From NCBI GenBank assembly GCA_011051075.1, contig DREN01000041.1:1-14838 (forward strand): 14,838 nucleotides of DNA, written 5' to 3'. Shown here piece after piece: positions 6,827 to 13,089 of the stretch. The position numbers were made by a program, and so were the translations under genes. This DNA is from Deltaproteobacteria bacterium. Its GTDB lineage: Bacteria; Desulfobacterota; DSM-4660; Desulfatiglandales; Desulfatiglandaceae. Position 1 is the stretch's first letter. Every line of letters begins with the position of its first letter. The notes under the pieces are model-generated. The model was not told the DNA's origin. It was given only the letters and a program-made list of their open reading frames with translations, and searched no databases.

Positions 6827-7645
6827 ATGCAAGAAATTCCGATGGAATCGTTATTAGCCGTCAACAATATAGAAGTCATATACCATAACGTGGTCCTTGT
6901 GCTCAAGGGGATGTCCCTCAAGGTGGACAAGGGGCAGATCGTCACTGTCCTCGGGAACAACGGGGCGGGCAAAACAACCACCCTCAAGGCCATTTCAGGA
7001 CTGCTGAAATCAGAGGATGGAGAGGTGACTGACGGGTCCATCACCTTCAAGGGTCAGCGCATAGAAAAAAGATACCCCGAACAGATCGTACGCATGGGCA
7101 TCTTCCAGGTCATGGAGGGACGGAGGGTATTTGAAGACCTTACCGTGGACGAAAACCTCATCGCCGGTGGACACACCAACAGGAGCAGGACCAGACTGAA
7201 ACAGGATATGGCCATGGTCTATGAGTACTTTCCAAGGCTCAAGGCCAGGAAAGGAACCCTCGCCGGTTATATCAGCGGGGGCGAACAGCAGATGCTGGTG
7301 ATCGGCCGGGGTCTCATGTCCACACCGACCCTGATGCTCTTGGATGAGCCCTCCATGGGGCTTTCCCCCCTCCTGGTGGGAGAGATATTCAGGATCGTTC
7401 AGCGGATCAACCGTGAGGAAGGGGTGAGCATCCTCCTTGTGGAGCAAAACGCGCGCCTTGCCCTGTCCATAGCAAGCCACGGATATGTCATGGAAAACGG
7501 ACGTATCGTCCTGGACGATACAGTAGAGAAGCTCAGGGAAAACGCCGATGTGAGGGAGTTCTACCTTGGCCTTACGGAAGTGGGAAAAAAGAAAAGCTAC
7601 CGGGATGTCAAGCACTACAGGCGAAGAAAGAGGTGGTTGACATAA
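6827..7645 (+). CDS. livF: HAAT ABC transporter ATP-binding protein LivF (left system), with basic C-terminal tail
   Basis: This protein of up to 272 residues is the second ATPase of the left importer. Counted from ATG 6827, Walker A GNNGAGKT is at 43-50, the signature ISGGEQQM at 149-156 and Walker B LMLLDEP at 169-175. The LivF-type VEQNARLAL replaces the usual histidine switch region. It ends in an unusual lysine/arginine-rich tail (KKKSYRDVKHYRRRKRWL) beyond the normal LivF end. I believe similar tails occur in LivF proteins linked to acyl-CoA synthetases, but this is from memory. ATG 6842 (MESLLAVNN) is an equally good start; neither has a clear ribosome site. It is the last gene of the operon. 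Confidence 0.92.
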   Translation: MQEIPMESLLAVNNIEVIYHNVVLVLKGMSLKVDKGQIVTVLGNNGAGKTTTLKAISGLLKSEDGEVTDGSITFKGQRIEKRYPEQIVRMGIFQVMEGRRVFEDLTVDENLIAGGHTNRSRTRLKQDMAMVYEYFPRLKARKGTLAGYISGGEQQMLVIGRGLMSTPTLMLLDEPSMGLSPLLVGEIFRIVQRINREEGVSILLVEQNARLALSIASHGYVMENGRIVLDDTVEKLRENADVREFYLGLTEVGKKKSYRDVKHYRRRKRWLT

Positions 7646-7679
7646 GAAGGCGCCAGGAGGGTCAGCCTTCTGCCCTCCT
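7645..7679. other. Convergent gene ends with two mutually exclusive short hairpins
   Basis: Only 16 bp lie between the livF stop (7645) and the facing ligase stop (7662). AGAAGGC at 7645-7651 can pair with GCCTTCT at 7665-7671. Alternatively AGGAGGG at 7655-7661 can pair with CCCTCCT at 7673-7679. The two hairpins overlap and exclude each other. Neither has a T-run, so intrinsic termination is not evident and read-through antisense RNA is possible. Confidence 0.35.
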
Positions 7680-9302
7680 CTCCTCCTCGCTCCTGATCTC
7701 CCGCCTCAGGAGCTTCCCCACCTTTGACTTGGGAAGCATGTCCCTGAACTCTATGTACTGCGGCACCTTGTAGTTAGCGAGTCGCTCCCGGCACCACCTG
7801 ATCAGGTCGTAGCCGGTTATACCCTTTACATCCTCCTTCAGGACCACAAAGGCCTTGATCCTCTCCCCCACCTTCTCATCCGGGATACCGACCACACAGG
7901 CGCCTATGACCGCGTGATTTTCCTGAAGCACCGCCTCGATCTCCGACGAGGAGACCCGGTAACCCTTGTGCTTTATGGTATCCACGGTGCGGTCCACGAA
8001 GTAGTAGTGGCCGTTTTCATCCATGGTTAGGACATCCGCGGTCCGGTAGTATAGCAGACCGTCCATCTCCACAAAGGCCTCTTCTGTTTCTTCCGGCTTG
8101 TTCCAGTAGGCGCGCACCATCCGTTCCGAGTGAACCAGGGCCTCTCCCTGTTCCCCGGGAAGAACGGGCTTAAGTGTGGCCGGGTCCACTAATTTCAACT
8201 TCTTACTGGGGACCACCCTGCCTATGCTCTTAGGAGGGTTGTCTTGGTCTGTCCGGCACATGGTTACCCCGCCGCAGGTCTCGGTGGCCCCGTACCCCTG
8301 AAAGATCGGCAGGTCGAACTTCCTGCGCCACCGGGCGCTGATCTCTTCAGGAAGCACGTCGCCCCCGTTAAAACAGTACTGAAGTGAACTAAGGTCGTAA
8401 TAGTCTATACGTTCGTGCTCAAGGATCATCCTGTACAGGGTGGGTACCCCTATCAAGGTCTTGGCCTTGAACCTCTGCACTGCATCGAAAATGGCGTCCA
8501 GGTTTACCTTGGGCATAAGAACCATGGCCCCGCCCTTCAGGAGGGTGCTCAGGGCACAGGTCTGGCCCAGGATATGAAACAGGGGCGCAGAGCCCAGGAC
8601 CACGTTTTCCTCGGGCCTGAACAGGGGATCGCACATGGAGATCTGCTCCATGGCCGACTCAAGGTAGAGTCCGTGGGAGATGGGGACCCCCTTGGGATAC
8701 TTGGTGGTGCCGCCGGTGTAGATGATCTCGGCCATATGGTTTCCCCCGCCGGTGAGGGGCGGCAAGGCCCCGGGAGAAGGCCTTTTGGCCATCTTCCCGA
8801 ACCAGAGGGTATTGTCCTTCCTTGCCACCTTGCCCTTGGGCACCAGATCAAAGGCCCAGCCGAAGAGCCGCTTCCACCATGGAAGCAGATGGGTAAGTCT
8901 TGCCACCACGGCTTTTTTGAGCCCGGTCTCGGGTATTGCCTGCTCCACATAACCGAAATTGGTGTCCGAGCAAACGATGTGGGCGGCGCCGCTGTCATTG
9001 GCGATGTAGATCAGGTCGTGTTCCGTGTAGATGGGCGTGATAGGTACCACCACGGCCCCGGCCCGTTGTATGCCAAGCCAGGCCACCACCCAGTGAACGC
9101 TGTTGGGTACGTAAAGGATAACCCTCTCCCCCTGGACCACGTCCGCCTCAAGTAATGAAGCGGCGAAATTCTCCGCCAGCCGGAGTATCCTGCCGTAGGT
9201 GAAACGGGTGCCAAGGTAGATGACGGCCGTCCTGTTCTGGTACTCCCTGGCCGTTGAGGCAAAGGCCTCAAAGATATTTGCGTCGGGGTCGTGTGCAATC
9301 AT
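7662..9302 (-). CDS. Medium/long-chain FadD-like acyl-CoA ligase (AMP-forming), right system
   Basis: This 546-residue ANL-superfamily enzyme forms an acyl-AMP and then an acyl-CoA. The P-loop-like motif is YTGGTTKYPKGV from residue 195; the first residues read TGG rather than the commoner TSG. GYGATETCGG lies at about 336-345. The hinge segment VDRTVDTIKHKGYRVSSSEI and the C-terminal motif LPKSKVGKLLRR are both present. The presumed catalytic lysine is K530. It ends the right operon and nearly touches livF: ATG 9302 begins 5 bp after the livF stop, and a TTG at 9311 would overlap that stop as TTGA. It belongs to a different subgroup and is about 90 residues shorter than the left-operon synthetase, so substrates probably differ. 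The acid activated is unknown. Confidence 0.88.
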   Translation of the reverse strand: MIAHDPDANIFEAFASTAREYQNRTAVIYLGTRFTYGRILRLAENFAASLLEADVVQGERVILYVPNSVHWVVAWLGIQRAGAVVVPITPIYTEHDLIYIANDSGAAHIVCSDTNFGYVEQAIPETGLKKAVVARLTHLLPWWKRLFGWAFDLVPKGKVARKDNTLWFGKMAKRPSPGALPPLTGGGNHMAEIIYTGGTTKYPKGVPISHGLYLESAMEQISMCDPLFRPEENVVLGSAPLFHILGQTCALSTLLKGGAMVLMPKVNLDAIFDAVQRFKAKTLIGVPTLYRMILEHERIDYYDLSSLQYCFNGGDVLPEEISARWRRKFDLPIFQGYGATETCGGVTMCRTDQDNPPKSIGRVVPSKKLKLVDPATLKPVLPGEQGEALVHSERMVRAYWNKPEETEEAFVEMDGLLYYRTADVLTMDENGHYYFVDRTVDTIKHKGYRVSSSEIEAVLQENHAVIGACVVGIPDEKVGERIKAFVVLKEDVKGITGYDLIRWCRERLANYKVPQYIEFRDMLPKSKVGKLLRREIRSEEERRAEG

Positions 9303-9307
9303 CGCTC

Positions 9308-10057
9308 TCAAACACCAAAATATGCGGCCTTGACCTCGGGGTTGTCCATCAGCTCCGGGCCTGTGCCGGTCAGGGTCAACATACCGTTTTCAATAATATA
9401 GCCGAAGTCGATCATGGGAAGCACGGGTCGAGCAAACTGTTCGCTTATGACTACGGTGATGCCCGAACGGGCCTTCAAATGGGTGATCGCCTCCACCAGG
9501 ATCTGCTGCATCATGGGACTGAGGCCTAAGAGGGGCTCATCGAGCAGCAGTAGCTGTGGACGTGCCACCAGGGCCATGCCCACGGCCAGCATCTGCTGTT
9601 CACCTCCGCTCATGAACCCTGCCTTGCGCGATTTCAGGGGGATCAGGGCCGGAAAAAGGTCAAATACGTAGGCTATGGTTTCCCGGATTTCAGCCTTTTT
9701 CCTCAGATACCCCGCCATCCTAAGGTTCTGCAGAACGTCGCTTTCCGGGAATATGGGATGGCGCTCCCGGCACAGAACAATTCCCTTTCTGACCCGCTCA
9801 GTAGGTCGGGTTTCGGTGATATCCTCTCCCCTGTAAACGATCTTTCCGTAAACCGTGATCCGCTGCCCCCCCCGTCTCTTCTCCTTGATACGCATATCTA
9901 TGATCAGACCGGAGAGGGTGTTCATCAGGGTGGTTTTTCCCGCACTGTTGGAGCCGATGACTCCCACCACCTGGCCTTCCCTCACCTCCATTTCAAAGTC
10001 GTTCAGGGCAAGGGCGTTTTCAAAAAAGACCATCAGGTTCTGGACCTCGAGCATCAT
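9308..10057 (-). CDS. livF: HAAT ABC transporter ATP-binding protein LivF (right system)
   Basis: This 249-residue ATPase subunit has Walker A GSNSAGKT at residues 35-42, with serine where LivF proteins usually have glycine, though the G-x4-GKT pattern is kept. The signature MSGGEQQM is at 149-156 and Walker B LLLLDEP at 169-175, followed by ISEQFARPVL in the switch position. Between the first strands and GEDITE lies an extra stretch of about 16 residues, DMRIKEKRRGGQRITVYG. The usual LivF phrase PEGRRVF is replaced by CRERHPIFPES. ATG 10057 starts MMLEVQNL, seven bases after the livG stop. An upstream ATG at 10093 would overlap livG and add 12 residues. The basic tail of the left LivF is absent. 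Confidence 0.9.
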   Translation of the reverse strand: MMLEVQNLMVFFENALALNDFEMEVREGQVVGVIGSNSAGKTTLMNTLSGLIIDMRIKEKRRGGQRITVYGKIVYRGEDITETRPTERVRKGIVLCRERHPIFPESDVLQNLRMAGYLRKKAEIRETIAYVFDLFPALIPLKSRKAGFMSGGEQQMLAVGMALVARPQLLLLDEPLLGLSPMMQQILVEAITHLKARSGITVVISEQFARPVLPMIDFGYIIENGMLTLTGTGPELMDNPEVKAAYFGV

Positions 10058-10064
10058 TTCTTCT

Positions 10065-10823
10065 TCAGTCCCCCTCGCTTCCCAGATAGGCATCTCGTAC
10101 CGCCGGGCTCTTCATGACCTCGGCTGCAAGGCCCTCGGCTATCTTCCGGCCGTAGTTCAAGACCAGCACCCCATCGGCAATGCGGAAGAGTTCTTTCAGA
10201 CGATGTTCGATCATGATAATGGTCTTGCCCTGGTGTTTGAGCTTTTCGATAATGGGCACGATGCTGGCCACCTCGGCAAGGCTCAGGCCGGAGAAGAGCT
10301 CGTCCAGGATGATCAGATCCGGCCGAAGGGCCATGGCCTTGGCCAGCTCCAGCCGTTTCAGATACCCTTGAGGGAGGGCGCCAGCCTTTTTGTAGGACAC
10401 GTAGGCATCCCTTTCAAAACCCACTTCTTCAAGGAGATCCAGGGCCACGGCGCTCCGGTCTCCATAACGACCCCCTGTGAGTTTCTTCACCCTGGGAGAG
10501 TAAAGCGGCACGATCAGGTTCTTGTAGGCCGGCAACTGGTAAAAGGGACGGACCATCTGAAAGGTGCGGGAGATCCCCTCTCCCACCACCCTGTGGGGAG
10601 GCCATCCGGTGACGTCCCTTCCACGGAACTCGATCCTGCCCGCAACGGGTCTGGTAAATCCGGTGATAAGGTTAACCAGGGTGGTCTTTCCCGATCCATT
10701 AGGTCCTATAACGCCTAAGAGTTTTCCCTCTGGGAGTTCGAAATCCAGATTGGACACGGCGGTCACTCCGCCAAAGGTCTTGGTCAGATTTGAAACCCTT
10801 AGCAGGGGGGCCTGGGCTGTCAT
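10065..10823 (-). CDS. livG: HAAT ABC transporter ATP-binding protein LivG (right system)
   Basis: This 252-residue ATPase subunit pairs with the right-system LivF. Walker A GPNGSGKT is at 40-47. The Q-loop region is SRTFQMVRPF and the signature variant is LPQGYLKRLELAKAMA. Walker B is LIILDELFSGLS, with leucine in place of the usual proline after DE. The switch histidine lies in IIMIEHRLKEL (H207). The start overlaps the livM stop as ATGA, which implies translational coupling and argues against the longer open frame extending upstream into livM. Family and context are clear; the substrate is not. Confidence 0.92.
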   Translation of the reverse strand: MTAQAPLLRVSNLTKTFGGVTAVSNLDFELPEGKLLGVIGPNGSGKTTLVNLITGFTRPVAGRIEFRGRDVTGWPPHRVVGEGISRTFQMVRPFYQLPAYKNLIVPLYSPRVKKLTGGRYGDRSAVALDLLEEVGFERDAYVSYKKAGALPQGYLKRLELAKAMALRPDLIILDELFSGLSLAEVASIVPIIEKLKHQGKTIIMIEHRLKELFRIADGVLVLNYGRKIAEGLAAEVMKSPAVRDAYLGSEGD

Positions 10824-11821
10824 GTCACGTCCACCCATCTTTCGACCTGCTGATATTTCCGCTGGATATAGGGAAAGATGCCCTCGGGTATGCCCACCAC
10901 GAATATCACGAGGAACAGTCCGTAAAAAACTATCCTCAGGGCACCCAGGGCACGCAGCGCCTCTGAGAGGGGCACCAGGATAAAGGCCCCGATGAGTGGA
11001 CCGAAAAAGGTCCCCACTCCTCCCACCACCGCCGCCGCCACCGGCATGATGGAGTAGTCGAGGGCGAATCCCGGCATACCGGCGAACATGTCCATGTGGG
11101 TGCCAAAGGCGCCGGCAAAGGATCCCACGGACGCGCCTAAAAAGACCACCTGGGCCTTGTACCACTGGATGTTGATCCCGGCGCTCATGACAGAGCGGTC
11201 ATTATCGCTGATCCCGGTTATCACCAGACCGTAATCAGATCCCTTGATGCGCCGGAATCCGAAGAGGGTCACCAGGAGTACGATCTGTATGAGAAACACG
11301 GCCGTCAACTGGTTGGGGAAGGGGGTCAAGCCGGTAAGGCCTTCGGTTCCCCCCAGGATACGGGTGGCCTCAACCAAACGGCTCAGCATGAGGGGGAGCA
11401 CCAGGGTCACCATGGCGAAGTAGATCCCCCGGAGCCTTAATACGGGCAGAAGGAGAAGCGTACATATCAGGCCGCCCCCGATGGTGGCCAGTGGTATGGT
11501 GAGGATGGGGGGGAGGCCCAGATAGTGGTTCAGGGAACCGGCCAGGTACGACCCGATCCCGAAGAAGAGGGATTGGCCCAGGGAGAGGAGCCCTGCACAC
11601 ATGAGCATGTCCCAGCTTATGGCCAGCAGGGCGTATATGGCCGTGGAAATGATCACCTCCCGCCAGTAGTTGCTGAGCATGGGCGCAAAACAGAGGAGGC
11701 CCACCACGGGAATGGCCCCTGGAACCAGCAGATAGAGCATCTCCCTGTAGGATGTGAGGGCGAAGATATCCTGGGCCCTGACCTTGATGCCTCGATCGAT
11801 TCTTTCCTTGCGCTTTTTCAT
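10820..11821 (-). CDS. livM: HAAT-family ABC transporter permease LivM (right system)
   Basis: This 333-residue polytopic permease has a basic N-terminus (MKKRKERIDRG). The LivM motif AGLLSLGQSLFFGIGSY lies at about residues 76-92. The coupling-loop region GISDNDRSVMSAGIN is near 203, and a VGGVGTFFGPLIGAF segment and IPEGIFPYIQRK end the membrane part. It overlaps livG by four bases. The ATG at 11821 has no strong ribosome site; the bases before it are GAGATTCT, preceded by one copy of the TTTAGGCACTT repeat word that also precedes livH. A 198-bp gap with an inverted-repeat element separates it from livH. Confidence 0.91.
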   Translation of the reverse strand: MKKRKERIDRGIKVRAQDIFALTSYREMLYLLVPGAIPVVGLLCFAPMLSNYWREVIISTAIYALLAISWDMLMCAGLLSLGQSLFFGIGSYLAGSLNHYLGLPPILTIPLATIGGGLICTLLLLPVLRLRGIYFAMVTLVLPLMLSRLVEATRILGGTEGLTGLTPFPNQLTAVFLIQIVLLVTLFGFRRIKGSDYGLVITGISDNDRSVMSAGINIQWYKAQVVFLGASVGSFAGAFGTHMDMFAGMPGFALDYSIMPVAAAVVGGVGTFFGPLIGAFILVPLSEALRALGALRIVFYGLFLVIFVVGIPEGIFPYIQRKYQQVERWVDVT

Positions 11822-11829
11822 AGAATCTC

Positions 11830-12014
11830 AAGTGCCTAAAATTTGAAGTGCCTAAAGTGATCTAAAGTTAAGGTACTTCGTGACATTTTTAAGCAATCGT
11901 TTGTTTATTTTGTAAAAACACAACGGATCAATCACCCGTTTCAGATGGTCCCAGAAAATTATAAAGACTAACAAGGCTTTTAACTTTAGGTACTTTAGCT
12001 CACTTTAGGCACTT
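11830..12014. repeat. ~185-bp palindromic-ended element between livH and livM (right system)
   Basis: The + strand has AAGTGCCTAAAAT at 11830-11842 and AAGTGCCTAAAGT at 11846-11858. The reverse complement of the latter lies at 12002-12014. The longer arms (about 11845-11878 and 11982-12014) pair through AAGTGCCTAAAGTGA-CTAAAGT with mismatches. An AT-rich core of about 103 bp, with no gene, lies between them. The layout parallels the 6613-6814 element (repetitive arms, AT-rich core of similar length), but the arm words are different. It fills the gap between the livH stop and the livM start. Confidence 0.7.
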
Positions 12015-12019
12015 ACCAA

Positions 12020-12892
12020 TTATATCCTCTCTTCAAGTTCCTTCTGATGGCTGAAGAGTCCGGAGGGTTTCACCACCAGCACAATGGCGATGGCAATGAG
12101 GCTCACCAGCATCATCCAGTGGGGTTCCAGGTAGTTAGCCGTAAAGGTCTGGGAATAGCCGATGAGTACGCTGGCCACCAGAATCCCCACTGTACTCCCC
12201 AGCCCCCCCACAATGCATACGGCCAGGGCGTTGATCAGTACCTCGTACCCCCCTTCCACGGCGATCGTACCCAGGGGCAGGATCACCACCGCAGCGATTG
12301 CCGCCAGGGCGCAGCCGATGGCCATGCTCAGCCCCCCCACCAGGTCGGGATCGATTCCAAAGGTGAGGGCGCTCCTTTCATCCTGGGCAATGGCCCTCAG
12401 GGCCAGTCCGGTCCTGGTATGGTTGGTAAACAGGTAAAGGGCGGCTGTGAGACCCACGGCGATGAGACCGATAATTATCCGCTGATAGTCGATGTAAACG
12501 TCCCCGATGGAAAGGCTCCCGTCAAAAAAGACGGGAAGGGTATAGCGGAATCCAACAAAGTCAAAATAACGGAAGAGCTCCATTATGGCCAGGCCCAGCC
12601 CGAAAGTGGCCATGACCTCGGACAGGGGCATCCCCTTGATCCTCAGGATAACGCCGAAGTAGATGGCCAGTCCCATGAGCCCGGCCAAAAGGATGGCCGC
12701 AAGCACGGCAACCACGTATGGAAACCCAAGGGTGTTCAAAAATATCCAGGCTGAAAACCCGGAAAAGATATACACGGCCCCATAGGCGAAGTTGGCCACC
12801 CCGCTGATACCGAAGGTGAGGTTGAATCCCATGGCCAGGAGGGCCAGGATAGCGCTGTTCACAAAACCGTATATGAGTGTGCCAAGGAGCAT
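12020..12892 (-). CDS. livH: HAAT-family ABC transporter permease LivH (right system)
   Basis: This 290-residue membrane permease is the partner of LivM. Family landmarks are the N-terminal ALLAMGFNLTFGISGVANFA, the coupling-loop region LRAIAQDERSALTFGID at about residues 163-180, VGGLGSTVGILVASV, and a terminal VVKPSGLFS. The start has only a weak ribosome site: TTTAGG eight bases before the ATG, supplied by the AAGTGCCTAAAGT repeat read on this strand. Unusually, 15-bp perfect inverted repeats lie 3 bp beyond its stop (12002-12016) and 1 bp before its start (12894-12908). Its sequence otherwise looks like an intact permease of the same operon. Confidence 0.92.
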   Translation of the reverse strand: MLLGTLIYGFVNSAILALLAMGFNLTFGISGVANFAYGAVYIFSGFSAWIFLNTLGFPYVVAVLAAILLAGLMGLAIYFGVILRIKGMPLSEVMATFGLGLAIMELFRYFDFVGFRYTLPVFFDGSLSIGDVYIDYQRIIIGLIAVGLTAALYLFTNHTRTGLALRAIAQDERSALTFGIDPDLVGGLSMAIGCALAAIAAVVILPLGTIAVEGGYEVLINALAVCIVGGLGSTVGILVASVLIGYSQTFTANYLEPHWMMLVSLIAIAIVLVVKPSGLFSHQKELEERI

Positions 12893-12893
12893 T

Positions 12894-12931
12894 GTAAGTG
12901 CCTAAAGTTTGGAGTTTGAAGTGCCTAAAGT
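12894..12931. repeat. Two direct copies of the AAGTGCCTAAAGT word upstream of livH
   Basis: AAGTGCCTAAAGT occurs at 12896-12908 and 12919-12931, 23 bp apart. The first copy extends to GTAAGTGCCTAAAGT (12894-12908). This is the exact inverse of 12002-12016 on the other side of livH. It looks like a half copy of the 11830-12014 element. Confidence 0.65.
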
Positions 12932-12996
12932 TACAAACGCCTCACTCCGACAGGCCGGAACCAAACAGGCCTCGCAGCAAGACGCATAGATTATGG

Positions 12997-13022
12997 GGTT
13001 CCCACCCTGGAGCATGGGAACC
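12997..13022. repeat. GTTCCCA..TGGGAAC REP-like hairpin
   Basis: GGTTCCCA at 12997-13004 and TGGGAACC at 13015-13022 form a perfect 8-bp stem with a 10-nt loop (CCCTGGAGCA). From memory, palindromes of this form recur in many deltaproteobacteria and other phyla. It lies in the livK-livH gap of the right operon. Confidence 0.55.
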
Positions 13023-13043
13023 AGGCGGAAAAAGGCAGATATT

Positions 13044-13070
13044 CCCGGATGCCGGAAAGGCGCATCCGGG
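13044..13070. repeat. CCCGGATGC..GCATCCGGG hairpin just after livK (right system)
   Basis: CCCGGATGC at 13044-13052 and GCATCCGGG at 13062-13070 form a perfect 9-bp, GC-rich stem with a 9-nt loop. On the transcribed strand it begins 19 bases after the livK stop codon. Five Ts occur only about 11 bases further on, so it is not a standard terminator. Stem and sequence resemble enterobacterial REP units. A role in protecting livK mRNA is inferred. Confidence 0.55.
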
Positions 13071-13089
13071 GTAATGATGGCCGGATAGT

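Noticed and set aside
8415..9155. Long open frame on the + strand, 246 codons
   Set aside because: It lies entirely antisense to the acyl-CoA ligase, whose motifs are intact. The translation is low-complexity, rich in G, P and H, as expected of a shadow frame.
10824..11165. Upstream extension of the right livG open frame by 114 codons
   Set aside because: It overlaps livM in another frame. The ATGA overlap at 10823 and the normal LivG N-terminus there fix the start.
12047..12754. Open frame of 235 codons on the + strand
   Set aside because: Antisense to right-system livH; a polar, histidine- and glycine-rich translation without recognisable motifs.
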